From NCBI RefSeq assembly GCF_016808335.1, contig NC_053148.1:44780930-44844929 (forward strand): DNA of 64,000 bases, given 5' to 3'. A model generated the notes under the pieces. That model saw only the letters and a program-made list of their open reading frames with translations. It searched no databases and was not told the DNA's origin. This DNA comes from Panicum virgatum. Its lineage: Eukaryota; Streptophyta; Magnoliopsida; Poales; Poaceae. Shown piece after piece: positions 26,393 through 38,800 of this stretch. Positions within the stretch are counted from its first letter, which is position 1. Every line of letters starts with the position of its first letter. The translations under genes and the position numbers were made by a program.

Positions 26393-26719
26393 CTCGGCTC
26401 CAGTCTCCGATACAGAGCACGAACCAGACACACCGCAGAAGGAAGCGGCGGATTGGTGCTGATTGGCGAGGCGGGGCCGACCGGGCGAGTCGACGCCCCG
26501 TTTGCGATCGCGAGAGGGAGGGATTGGGATCGAGGAGGGCGGTGGCAGCGTGGTTTCTTGGCGTGGGAAAGGGGAGGAAGCGAGGAACAGGGGAAAGCGA
26601 GGGAGGAACGGGGTGGCTGCATCCCCCGGTGACTTGTATCATAGCTGTCGTTGGGATGAATTGCTGCAGCGCCCTGTTTCCTCGGGCGCTGCTACATGGT
26701 CGCCTCAGTTGAATCATTT

Positions 26720-28470
26720 TATATTTTATTTTTTTTCATGCTAGAGATCCTAATGCACGATATATTAGATCAACGTGCTTCAAAATTAACAAAATTATCA
26801 CAGTCAGCTCGCCGTAGCCTACCGCCGATAAAAGAGCAACATTAACGAGACATGCCTGAAATTTAGTCCCTGTTGAGCGATCATTTTGTCGAATGATAAC
26901 ATGATGTTTATATCACATTGAAGTTTAGGATCTAAAACTAGTAGTGGTATAGAAATTTACGGAAATCTCTTCTACTAATAAGTTATGTTTTTGTAAGAAT
27001 GGTGAAAATCATGTGCCAAATACTGAGATCATGAAATAAGGATGGGAATATTGGTAATTATAGCACAATCGAGGTCCATTATACAAATCTTCCTACAATC
27101 AATTATGTTTCATAAGAATGAGAACAATCAATAAAATGATGAGCGTGTGCTAAAGATAGCTTAAATGTCAAAAGGTGAGGTGTGACATCCCTATCAAGAG
27201 TTAAGGTTTACTTCCATGTTATTTTACTAGGTTACTTGGTTTTTTTTTCTGATAGAGGCTATCCCTATTTCCATTTTACAACAGAAATACCAGTAGTCTT
27301 ACAGAAAAAGAGGAAGGAGGGGAACTAGCAAAAGCAAGAGTACCAAAACTAGCTGCAAAGGCCCCCAACCTGATTTAGACCAGAGCAAGACCTCCACAAA
27401 AGAACAAATACTGTCAAAGAGCAAGTATAATAATGTTAAGTAAGTAGGCGGCTCACGGTACACATCATAAAAAAGTTTCGCTGGCGGAGAGAGAAGAGAA
27501 GAAAGAAGGAGGCGAGCGACTGACATGTTGCCAGCTCAAGGAAGCGTATGAGCATTTCTATGATTCTCATTTCACGCTGCCACTACAACACAAAGAGCAT
27601 TAATGATGTTAGAGCCCGCCACTACACCAGCTCAGCGGTTCGGATGAACTGGAGCGGGAGTTGCCGGCTAGCATGCACATCTATTATCCTTGCTCTAAAC
27701 AAAAAAAGAAAGAATGGACCACACGCCCATCACAAAGCACACAGATTAAACAGTTTTCAGTAGGGTACTAGGCTACTTGTTAAGTGGAAACTTAGAGTAG
27801 ACGTTCTGCATTTTCTTTATCTGCAATAAAAACTTTGGTGTGTTGCAGCCTGACAGAAAAATGGATATAAGAGACATGGCTATGCCAATTTCAGTGGCGC
27901 ATGGTATTTGGTGGAAATTTTCAGTAACATACGTTCCTCACCCTCCATAAAAAAAGATGCATTTTTTCGTTCTTAACTAATGACGCTATATCCTTAAAAA
28001 AACTAATGATGTTGTACAAGCATACAAATGCAGGATGGCATGGTCCCTTCTATGGAAAAAAAGCTAAAAGAAGAAATAAATAGAAAGAAGACGTGGGTTT
28101 TTTTTTATCGTGAAAGAAGTCGTGGTTGATAACACGAACATCTATACTTTAGTAAAGAAAACCGAAAAACAGTCGTCGAGTCGTGCACCCATTACGGCAA
28201 TACGGCGGCGAAAGCGGCCCACGGGAAGGGCGCCGCGCAACTGCCCTGCACATGACACGGTCACGCCCCGCGCCGTCAGCCCCTCGCGCGAGACGCGGCT
28301 GGCGGCGGCTCCCGCCTGCCCGCCCGCCCGCTCGCTTCCTTCGCTTCGATCCCGCTCGTCCCCGCGACGCAAACCCTTCTTATCCTCTCGCCCTCGGCCG
28401 TCGCGTCGCAGCCCAGCCACGTGAGGCTAGCGGCCCTAGCCCCCGCCCGGTCGCTTGCGCCGCGTCCCCT
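26720..28470. other. Intergenic, no gene seen
   Basis: AT-rich and without a supported coding region. The left edge adjoins the GC-rich 5' end of the TBC gene. From about 28180 the sequence becomes strongly GC/CT-rich and leads into the promoter and 5' UTR of the next plus-strand gene; ATAAATA at 28473-28479 may be its TATA box, and CGGTTCAG|GTGAGT at about 28661 a 5' UTR splice donor. Confidence 0.45.
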
Positions 28471-29537
28471 CGATAAATACCGAGGGTGCAAACGGCCCCG
28501 CTCTTCTTTCTCTTCTCCCCCTCTCGCTTTCCCTTCACGCTCGCCGGGAGGAAAGGCGGCCGGGGAGCGCGCGGCACGGCGGAGCGGTTCTCCGCGCCTG
28601 ACGTTCTACTCTTGTTACGCCCTTCTCCGCCGGCGCCTCGCCCCCTCTCCCGGCGGTTCAGGTGAGTTCCTCTGTGGTTCCTCCTCCTGGCCTTGAGGAC
28701 CGCCAATCTGGCGAACTAGCACCGGGTGGCGGCGGAGAAGAGGTCGCTAGCGGCCGCGCTTTTCCTAGGCGGCGTTCGTTTGCTGTAGATTAATCGCTGT
28801 GTTGTCGGAAGATCGAGGCGGTTCTTGGCTTAGGTTGGGCCAAGAGTCGTGTGTGGGGTGACTTCTGTAGATTAGTAGCATTGTTCATTTCCCAATCTTA
28901 GGGGTTCAAAATACGAGCTTTATTGCGTCGTTATGTGCTTCTGGGCCTCTGAGATAACTGGACCAATATTTCAGATGGGTGCCAATTGAGTTGGAGGGGG
29001 CTAAAGTTGAGTGCTAAATTTTCACACCTATCACTCATACGGTCTTGGCTAAACTTTAGCCTATCCTATTAGCACTCAGTTTTGGATACACTAGTGCTAA
29101 AGTTTAAGTACTTTTACCCATTAGCACTTGGATCCAAACAGACCACCGTTTATGTTTTGCTTTCTTTCTTACAAGCTGGGTACTTTCATGGGGGAAAGGA
29201 AGTGAATTTGCATAAATACTTCGTTTTCCCTTGGGGTAGAATGCCTAATGTGTTCTAAAAGTAATTTTTCTATCTTTGTGGATGCGAGAAGTTTCAGCAG
29301 TAATGATTCTGGGTCTCTGTTTGAAAGATGCTGAATATATCAAATGCAAACTCTGCCATTGATACTCGGAATACTTGAATCCTGCTTCTGGATAGAAGAC
29401 CTGGGTCATCATTATTTCTTTTGTTGATGGGTATTTGATATTGGGTGCCAATATGCCAAGGCGCTTGTTTACCGTTGACTTGTACTTAATTGTGCAGTGG
29501 CTTCGATTTTTGAAGGAGCCTATTTCCTGTTCCTGTC

Positions 29538-30567
29538 ATGGGTTTGGAACATTTGATGAATTCAGCTAATCCTTCATCAGGTTCTACCTGTGATTCTCTG
29601 TACATAATAATATAGCTTCAGCATGGAGGAAACCATGAAACTGTGACTGACATACCATCTTATGAAAAGGTTTCGCATTTTACGGAAATGAAGCAATGGA
29701 GGAAATGAAAAGGCTACAGGGTCTGAGAGCAGAAACACTGAAGGAACCCTGCCAAAGCCCAGAAAGTAGAGATGGAGCGATCAGATGTCCAATTCCGTGT
29801 AAAAGCAGCAGGTATGGTCCAGCCCTCTGATCTGATCCATCTGGAAGTTGTGGTACTTGCGATCGTAAAAGCTGAGTTTCAACATTCTGATGTTTAATCG
29901 TGTCGTGATTCTTTTTTCATGACTCAGGTGGTATAGGGATCGTGAGTTGAGAGCTGCACAAGATCTTTCTGATTTCATTCTGAGCAAGGTTTGTTACTCT
30001 ACAGTTCTTTCTTAGTACTACTATATGATGCCTTTTCAAATGTCCTTCCACTTTTCTATTCATACTATCGTCTTTAGCAAGCTTTCCTTTCTTTTTTCTC
30101 TATCGGTTTTGAGTTGGTTTTGGAGTAAATTTCTAGCATGGGTAAATATAAAGTGCCACCCTTTACATGGAACCAAAGTTCCAAAACATCTTGATATTAT
30201 TCTAAAAAAATACTCGACCAGGGGGAGAGACGTTCCCCTGATTGTCATCTTAAGAAGCTTGTGTCGTGACTCGAACCCGGGCTGGCTCAGCGAACCGCTT
30301 CTCTGACATGTCTGGCTGACCAGTTGCACCGTGAGAGTGTTGGCAACCGTCTTGATATTCTAAGCTAGAAGGTTTCACAATCTGCAGGCTTCACCTCCGT
30401 ACTTCATGGGGTCTCCACCAGTTCGTGCAACCAATCCTCTTGTTCATGATGCCCAATTCTGTGCATGGAAGGTGCAAGGTGTTGATCAGTCTATAGGGAT
30501 TCCTATACCGACCAAGGGCTACAATGCTCGCTACTGTGCAACAAAAGGATCTATTACGAAGGCTTGA
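29538..30567 (+). CDS. Small conserved plant protein of unknown function
   Basis: Proposed exons: 29538-29580, 29670-29811, 29928-29988, 30388-30567; 141 aa. The last three are well supported: frames join exactly at GT-AG sites and encode SRWYRDRELRAAQDLSDFI, SPPYFMGSPPVRATNPLVHD and a Gly/Ile/Pro-rich end. I recall similar GSPPxRAxNPLVxDAxF segments in plant proteins without a known role. The first exon is less certain. The splice from ATG 29538 uses a weak acceptor (GAAAAG) but joins into an uninterrupted frame. Without it, translation would begin at ATG 29696 (100 aa), and the ATGs at 29538 and 29625 would be upstream ORFs. A long 5' UTR intron (about 28662 to 29490) is likely. No membrane segment or signal peptide is visible. 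Confidence 0.7.
30199..30349 (-). mobile_element. tRNA-derived SINE
   Basis: A 151-bp insertion in the last intron of the preceding gene, flanked by a perfect 10-bp duplication TCTTGATATT (30189-30198 and 30350-30359). Read on the minus strand, it has an A-box-like TGGTCAGCCAG, a good B box GGTTCGAGTC, and ends ...CCCCCTGGTCGAGTATTTTTTT. That order of Pol III promoter boxes followed by a T-run is typical of plant SINEs (Au-type resemblance). Confidence 0.8.
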
Positions 30568-31007
30568 AGCTATATTTATCAGTTTCATGGCCTCCCAGTG
30601 ACGTAGTTGTAACTCTGCTTCTCCCAGCAAGGCTAACTTGTACATAGAGTCATCGTGCCTTTTGAAGGTGTGAAATGCCTCATCTGAGTGTTTAGAGTAT
30701 GTCATCGGAAGTGTTGTAAATATCTTTTTGCTTAGCTTTTTTGGTTAATGGAGCTAGTTTTGTTGAATAAGCACTTGTAAACTTTGTTGAGAAATGAGGT
30801 AACCAGAATGAAAATGTTTGCCTTTCTTCAGTCTCTGTGTTGTAATGTGCTGGATGTGGTGTGTTTATGCCTTCTCATGCTCTGTGCTGGATGTGCTGAG
30901 TGCTGACAAACATTGCAAAACACAGAAGAATCCTCCAATGAACTTTTGCATAAGGCCATAGAGAAATTCGTGCATCCTCAATCTCCAACCAACTATGTTA
31001 ATTTACT

Positions 31008-34000
31008 TCATCTCCTTCTGTACATGTTGTTCGGCCTTCTCTGCTGGTTGAACTGCTGATCTTTTTTCTGATTTCCACCATCGAACTTCAGTGGGACGAT
31101 CTGCCTAATGTATGACGCCCCTGGGAAGTTTCTTCTTTCCTTCGCCAGCGACCGGAGTTCTGGTAACCAGTATGAGACGTACTCCCCTTCAGGATCGTAC
31201 GTTTTGGCCTGCAGAAGGATGTTCACGCACGGTCACTGACAGATGATTGAGGTATGACTAGTATTGCTATGATTATAAACAAGCATGTTGTAAAAACATC
31301 TTGGTCAGTGGGTGCAGAAAACCTACAATTGCATACGAGTGTCAACATTAGCTAATTTACCTATTCGTTACAGTAGTCTGATTTTCTGGGTAAGAGTTCA
31401 GTCTGGTCAAAGAAGTATTTCAGATTTAATTTGTTAAGTCTGGATTATTGATGCTTACTTGCTTTGGGATACTGAAGTATCGATCTTCTCGTGGATCATT
31501 GCCAACTCCTGTCAGAGTACAGCAATAAAATTTGTCAGTAGAATATGTTTCTTTGCTTATACTGTTCTATCCAGATTTTAGTAATATTGGGTACTTGTAA
31601 AAGACTGGACCAACCTGCTCCATATGTCCAGTTACCATAATTTGAAGATGGGTCATAATCCAATAAACATGTCTCGAACCATTCTGCTCCCATTCTCCAA
31701 TCGATACCCATATCTCGGACAAGAAATGAGCAGACAATCTACATAGAAGCAATGGTAGAGATGAATAATTCAGAACTTGTGGCCCACAAAATTAGCTCCT
31801 CAGCAGGCAGTTGCCTGCTTATGTGCTGAAGATTACCTGACGGCCACGGTTAGAAATGAAACCAGTGGCTGAAAGCTCCCTCATGTTGGCATCAATAAGA
31901 GGGTAGCTGTAAATTTGTTACCATGGCTGAATCAATAGGCATGATGAGTGATAGCTCAAGATGTTGAAACATTGAAAACAGTTGAGAAATATGGTACCCG
32001 GTTCGACCATCTCTCCAAGATTCAAACAATGCTTGGTCCTGACTCCATTTGGATACTACTTTCCTCGGACCTCCTACAACAACAATTTGCAGCAGGAATG
32101 CAGTATTCTAAGTTTCACGATCCAAATGGAAATATTTAATTTTTCCAATGAAATAGTTGTACATTCTTTTCATTATAAAAGTTTTAGAAGACCCTTTTAT
32201 ACAAAATCTAAGGACAAGGGAGACAGTATCATCTTTAGTCCTTACCTAGGTGGAAAATGGAGTTCCCATATTTTGCTGATAGAAATCTGAAGTAGTCTCT
32301 CCATATCAACTCAAACAAAACCCTGAAGCCATTCACATATCAGAAAAATGAGCCCAGTATAAATGAATAACAACGTGCCTGAACAAGTTTAGCATGAAAC
32401 TAGAATGTAAACATAAGAAATTTGATTTCATGAGCAATTTATCTGGAACTTGAGCCTGGTAACAGTAAAACTTATAAGGCACACTAACCAGTATGTAGAA
32501 TCATTTGCTACTCTTTGCTTCTCATATCTCTTCACCTGCACCATGGAAGGACACAACATGTTGCATTATGCAAAGCTAACGATCTCTGCAGTCAATCATG
32601 AATTCTTTACCTCTTCGAAAATATAACGTGGCGAAAGACTGCCAGAAGCAAGCCAAGGAGAGAATTTTGTGGAGTAATCTGGACCTAACATGCCATTCCT
32701 GGTCTCTTTGTAGACTTTCAGCTGATCCGTCTTCCAGAAGTATTCATGGATTCTTCCGAGAGCTGCATTCTCTCCTCCTTTGAAATGCATTCCCTTCTCG
32801 GACTGCAGAGAGGAGGAAACAGTACTGAACAAAATTAGAAAATTGGAACTAGTGAAGTTTCTGCCGGAAGCACAACTGGCTTCAACTAAACCTGCCTTTG
32901 TGACACTCAGGCCTAGCGACTCCAGTGTTGGTATTGCCCCCCACCCTCCAATCTCATCTAGGCCGGAACTAGGGGGCGGCCCAAGCGATGGCGGCAACTT
33001 GCTGCAATTCCTAACCGAGGACTTCGATTCAACCGCCTGGTAAAAATCGTTGCTCCAACATCAACCCATCACTCCTGGAAAACAGCCTAGAATTTGCAAA
33101 AGAGAATCCCTACCTTTCTGAACTGTGTGTACACGTCAGGCAAGTTGTTCACAGTGAAAGGGAGGTCATCAATATGGTACATTGTTGCTCCCCAGATGAG
33201 CTGCAGCTTGGGGTTCGGAGATTTCTTCTGGCCAGATGTTCCTCCTTGAGTAATCTGAATTTGCTCTAGGCCTTTGCTCACGAGGCACTCGACGAGGAGC
33301 TCCTCACTGCAGGTTTCCTTTTGAGCATAAACCTGGAGACACACCACTTACTGACTTATTCTTTGCTTCCTACCATGAATCCACTACCCCATGATCTAGA
33401 ATTCAATATCAAGCTGTTCTAGAGTTTTCAGTGACAGAATTGTGCAGATGAACCTACAGTATGTGCACTGACAGCCTTTGCAATCGAAGGAAGGATCTCT
33501 TCAGGCTTGCCGGTGCGAACTAGTAAATCGAGACCCTTTTTCTTCAAATTATACTTCAGATCTCCCAGACACTCTATCAAGAACTGTGCCCTCAATGCTG
33601 AGCAGGTGATTGGATTTCACCGGAAAAACAAACAAATACAGATAATAAATCAGCAAGATTTCCCAATCAGAACTGCTTTCATTTTGCTCTGATGCCAAGA
33701 AATCATCAAACTCCTTATCGTTCTCGAGTCTCAACTCTCAAATGCAGCAGCAACCAACAACATGCAGGATTGATCGGTCCTCACCTCCAGTCTTGGGGAA
33801 CCCGAAGTAGTGCGTGCTCCCCTGGAAGACCCGAGGATCAACGCAGAACACCGGCAGGACCGCCTCGGACGCCGCCCACGCGCGCACCAGCGCCTCGTTG
33901 TCGAGGACCCGGAGGTCGTTCCTGAACCACACTACGGCCACCCCGGCCCCGCCTCTCCTCAAGCTCGGCGACGTATGCCTCTGGAAGGCCTCGTCAGCCA

Positions 34001-34190
34001 CTGCGCCGGTCTCGTCGGCGCTGAGAGAAGGCACCGGCACCGCCGCACCGCGCACCTGCCGGGACGAGGAGCTTGAGGCGGCGGCGCTCATGGCGAGGAA
34101 ACGGAGGCTGGCTGGTGGATTGGGGTGCAGCAGGAATCGGCGGCAGAGAGGGGAGGAGGCGGAAGAGGAAGAAAGGAAGTGGAGACGCAT
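31008..34190 (-). CDS. CRYD: Cryptochrome DASH (chloroplastic/mitochondrial)
   Basis: Twelve minus-strand exons: 34190-33785, 33597-33458, 33332-33114, 33036-32896, 32802-32611, 32535-32489, 32322-32246, 32073-31998, 31906-31837, 31738-31615, 31508-31459, 31208-31008; 580 aa. Residues 1-45 form a Ser/Arg-rich transit peptide. The photolyase N-terminal domain follows ([18 protein letters not shown]), then the FAD-binding helical domain ([70 protein letters not shown]). These are the CRY-DASH signatures. Such proteins bind FAD and a folate antenna and repair cyclobutane dimers in single-stranded DNA; plant CRY3 is organellar. All introns are GT-AG except the one after exon 4, which appears to start with GC (32895-32803). 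The basic C terminus ([12 protein letters not shown]) is typical. Confidence 0.93.
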
Positions 34191-34347
34191 TTCTTGGACC
34201 GAGGATTTGAAAGTCTTGAGAATTTAGGAGGCGGTTTGCGAAATGGAAGGGGAAGGTGGAGGGAGGAGCGGGAGTGGTGCCACGTGTACGCACTTGAGTG
34301 GTGCAACGTGGCTGGATGTGGACCCGTAGAAATAGGTCGTGGATTTT

Positions 34348-35355
34348 GTGGGCCAGGACAGAATTATGACAGGTGGACCAAAATGTCAGAACATTATCTA
34401 GGAGATGGGAATTATCTCTAAGGTACCGTTTGGATGTTGGCATTGGAGGTCGGAATTGAGAATTGGAATTGCATACGACGAATACCGCTGTTTGGATGTC
34501 CGTGGAATTGAGATTTGGTATTGAGGAGCCAATACCACGGAATCGATCGATAGCTAAAATAGCCCTTCATCAAAACCGAGCCATGCCCCTCCATATTGGG
34601 AGGAGTCGCTCAGACTCCGCCATAGCCGTCGCCATTCCCTCCACCGGCGGCGGTGAGTCCAGCAAGCCGCGCCGCCCTCTCCTCCCTCCGCCGTTGAGGC
34701 TGCGCCGTCCTCTGCTCCCTCCGCCGGTGAGGCGCGCGGCCCTCTGCTCCCTCCGGCGGTGAGCCGTGCCTCCTGCTCCTTCCCTCCACCGTCTCTCGCC
34801 GCCGCGGTCCTCCATCTCCGCCGCCGCGGCCCTCCATCTCCGCCGCCGCGGTCCTCCACTTCTTCCCGTCCGGTGAGCCGCGCCGCCCTCTGCTCCCTCC
34901 GCCGAGGCGCGCCGCCCTCCCCCTCCCCACTACGCCGGCGGGCCGCGCCGCCCCCATCCTCCCTCCCTTGGTGGGCCGTGCCGCCCCGTCCTCCCTCCCC
35001 CCGACGACTTGTGCCGCCCCCGTCCTGCCTTGCTCCTCGATTCCCTCTAGCAATTTCATCTGCATCCAAACAATGACTTTGGTATTGTAATCCAATACCA
35101 ATACTAGTCTGATTTGGCATTGAAATTAATTCAATGCCAAGGGCTCCAATATCGACATCCAAACGGAGCCTAATTAAATTCTAGGTATTTTGATTTCATA
35201 AGCAGCAGGGGCAATGAGCCTTTCTGTGGGCCACGATAGAATTATGACAGGTGGAACTAGATGTCAGAATATTGTCACGGAGATGGGAATTATCTCTAAT
35301 TAAATTGTACGTAGTTATTTTGATTTCATTAGAAGTAGAGGCAATGTGCCTTTTT
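34348..35355. repeat. Tandem duplication (~125 bp), one copy split by a MITE
   Basis: Copy A is 34348-34421 plus 35174-35224; copy B is 35225 to about 35355. Both run TGTGGGCCAsGAyAGAATTATGACAGGTGGA..., GGAGATGGGAATTATCTCTAA, TTAAATT..., TATTTTGATTTCAT. Copy A is interrupted after CTCTAA by a 749-bp element. Copy B keeps the uninterrupted site CTCTAATTAAATT. The duplicates lie just upstream of the CRY-DASH start codon, in its promoter region. Confidence 0.85.
34422..35170. mobile_element. Harbinger/Tourist-type element with GC-rich minisatellite core
   Basis: Ends are GGTACCGTTTGGATGT and ACATCCAAACGGAGCC, flanked by TAA (34419-34421 and 35171-35173). The uninterrupted duplicate downstream confirms the boundaries. 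The core (about 34640-35030) is a degenerate GC/CT-rich minisatellite built on units like GCCGCCCTCTGCTCCCTCCGCCGG, so the long Gly/Arg-rich open frames across it are artefacts. No transposase is encoded, so the element is non-autonomous. Confidence 0.85.
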
Positions 35356-35880
35356 TTAATCTCGTATTAGTCACGATAATAGGGATTTGAATTTGTATAT
35401 GAAAATCTGATTGCAAACTTGCAAAGTAACAACTAAGATAGTACAGTCAATCCATAGTGATAGATTAACCTTTTGGTAACAAAAGAAAAATTATAAAGTT
35501 ATGTGGAAGTTCTCTAGCTGTCACTTTGCGTCTACAAAGAATGGATCATATAATGACAGTATGACAAAAAATCTCTTCTCCAGGAGTCAGGAACAAATGA
35601 GGGAGGAGAGGGGGGGGGGGGGGGGGGGGTTTGCTAATTATAACACACATAGAACACAATAAATTACTATGAGGGCCGTGTCATTCTATGAACATAGCTG
35701 TGGCCCTTCCCTGGGACAGAGAGCTCCAAGTCGTCACTGTTGATGCAGTGGCAATCGGTGTCTTTTGGCTCCGATCCTTGTTAAGAAGTATAGACCTCAC
35801 AATTTACATAAACATGGAAAAAGCTTGTCGAATTTGAGGCTTCAACCAGACCATATGCCCAAGGCAAAGAATTAGGTTGG
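35174..35880. other. Intergenic, with 20-base G run
   Basis: Non-coding apart from the duplicated segment noted above. A run of 20 G lies at 35610-35629 within GGGAGGAGAG. The right end is the probable 3' UTR of the minus-strand glycosyltransferase gene. Confidence 0.5.
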
Positions 35881-35882
35881 GC

Positions 35883-38800
35883 TTAAACAGATGTATAGCT
35901 GGTGAATAGCTTCAGTAGGTTGTCAAGTGCTTCAGGATTAAACTTCCTAGCGAAAAGATAACATGGTCTCTTTGATCCATTCCACAAACACGGTTTCTGC
36001 ATCACAAGTTTCTGCAATAGAAAAAATAAATTAACACACCGGCATTCAACTATTGTTAAGATGCACTGAATCTGGAAATTTTATTGTTTCATGGATGTGA
36101 AATACAATTCAGGAGTTTGCCTAATCCATGATGAAGTTCATGAATAATTTCTTCATCTATTGTTCGTCAAAACTCAGAAATAAAAACAGCTACAAATTGT
36201 TGTGTTTACCTTCTCATCACTTGTTACATGGAAGTTCTCATCAATTGCCTGTACAACAGTAATGCGCATTGGGGAATGGATATTAATATCATGTGCAAGA
36301 TGAGAAAAACTCAAACAGCTAGGAAAAACATACCGTTATATTCTTTAAGAGATCATAGGTGACATCTGCAGCGCTATATGACCTTGGATGCCATTTTCCC
36401 TCAGACCAATCCACATGTGTAACTGACCAATTAGAGATTCCACCAGGATCTACCATCTGAAGTTATGGACATGAATTAAGCAAGCAACCTAAAGAAATAA
36501 AAGCTGGATGTCACTTTTATAGATAGCGAATACTGACATTGAACAGGGTTGGCAGATAATGCTCATCTGCAATACAGTTGCGCCCCTCAGCTGGCTGCAG
36601 ATTTCAGGAGAAAGGTAATTTCCTTAGCAAAAAGAATTGAGTTCACTAGGAAAGTATTTGTGAAACTGTAAAAGGTGAAAATAATGACGATAGGTTCAGA
36701 CTTGAGAAATGGTGACTCGAACATATGGACCCTTTTAGATTGTTATGAGGAACTTTGCAATGAAATTCACACATTTATCTTTGTCCCTGTACATATTCAA
36801 CTATTTGCTTCAGTTTCTTCAACCTTAGTTTTTGAAGTTCATTTTACTTCATTACAAATAAGGTGTTTTGTGAGTTCTGGATGTTTTTATAATGCTAGTA
36901 TCTTATCCAAACAGAGTTTCCAAATTTCTTACTGAAACTAAAACAACACTGGACTTCATATCATAAATACATTTTGTATATCAAGTTATGGTTGTATACT
37001 TGTATTGTATGCATATTTCCTACCTTATCATTTGGTATCTAGTTCCGTTCTATTAATCAAAGATAACAACTCCAAAAATATACCTTGCAATATAGCTTGA
37101 ACTTCTTGTAGTACAGGCTGTCCGCCAGAATCATTAAAGCGTGTCTCCGCGTAACTGCAAACCACTACAACAAGAACAGCAATTTACACAAGAAACAATT
37201 AAGATTAGATTCGGTAGTCAACAACCAAATTCTAAACATGTCAGTTTATGCCATGTAATTTCCTTGACAAATGATATACTACTAAATAATGAATTTGGTA
37301 GCAGCAAGTATTCCATGTACTAACAAACCACTATAGAGAATAACCATACCTGGGCACCCTTTCTAAAGTCCCTCTCGTCAATTTCGGGAAACATCTCAAT
37401 AGAATACCTTCCAGTGCCATGTGGACCTGGATCCTTGAAACTTAAATATTGAAAACAAAGGCAGACAAGAATCGAAGTGAGTGGATATATGAACATGTTC
37501 AAGAAATAAAAAAAAGTAAAAAAAAACATTCTCATTTTTTTTTTCAAATTGCCTCTCTTAATACAAAGATACGCAGCTCTCTTGCGCGTTCGAGAAAAAA
37601 AAATTCAAATTGATTTTTGAAATATAAGTTCCAGTGTTCTTACCAATCAATGAAGCTAATGTTCGTTCCCATCAGGTAATTATACACATAATCAAATGAA
37701 TGCAGTGGAACACAGCTGTAAAATAAAGTAAAGATGGCTCAATAATAAAGAACAAAGGATCAAAATGCAATCATCATAATCAGAGACAGTACCTGTCAGA
37801 GAGCAAGACAAAAAATTGATTATCAACATCTTCCAGAGCATTCGCTAGTAATCTCTTCTCAGCATCAATCATTGAAATCAATCCCCAAACTACCTGAATA
37901 ATAAATACATGCTATGCTCAAATTCAACAGCCACAAAATTATAACACAAAGCAGTACTATAGTCCATTAGCGGAGAAGAATCCAACTGAAGATACTCATG
38001 GACAAGGACAAGAATCCCTTCAATTTGCAAGCTTTGGATTCAACAGTTAACATTAGTATTCTCAAATCTCAGTACAAAAAGCTTGTAGTGATCTTGTTAG
38101 GATTTGTTGTGGACGCCTTCCTAGGAGCTGATGTTCCCGTGCCGTCGATCTGCTTGGACTGGAGGGTGGGTAACAATGTTGAGGGAAGACTGGAATAGTT
38201 CTGGGTCTTGTGTGTGTGACATCCGCTGTGTTGGCCTCAACGACCAACAGCAGCTTGTCGCCGATGGCTTGATGGTGGTTGGGGATGGCGGTGGTGGGAG
38301 GTTGGCACATGATCTTGAAGAACTCTGATACCAGATGATGTGGGATTTGAATTTGGGAGAGAAGTAGGCGAGACAGAGCAAGGATAAATGTACTCTCCCT
38401 CGAAGGGAGACTCTGCATTAGGTTTAATTCTTGCTTGATTTCCCTGATCAGCATCCCCTCATATATATAGGGATGGTACATGTTACACATCCTTCAAGCT
38501 TACAACTCATCTTATCTTCTAAGAAACCGAGCTAAGCAATCCTAACCAAATACTAATCTTGTCCAACAAACTGAACAAGCTTCAAACTCTATATCTAAGC
38601 CAAAATAAGTAATCTGAGAGGGAGGGAGAGGGAGGGTCCAGGCAACCCTGATAAAGGATATATCTTAAGACAGTTAAATCCAAATGTACGGCCTGTACAT
38701 GGAGTGAAAGAGCAAAAAGTTGGTGGTCTCATGTAAGTCAGGGTAAAATTTATATGACGCGTAGCAACGCACAGGCACAGTGCTAGTCTAAGCAAAGACA

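Noticed and set aside
30215..30310. Possible tRNA gene on the minus strand
   Set aside because: The B box is good, but there is no cloverleaf or anticodon arm; the flanking 10-bp duplication and T-run show it is a tRNA-derived SINE.
34554..35162. 202-codon Gly/Arg-rich minus-strand frame
   Set aside because: It lies wholly within a MITE and is produced by its minisatellite core.
38062..38490. 142-codon minus-strand frame in the glycosyltransferase intron
   Set aside because: It crosses an LTR end and primer-binding site of a copia relic, so it is not a gene.
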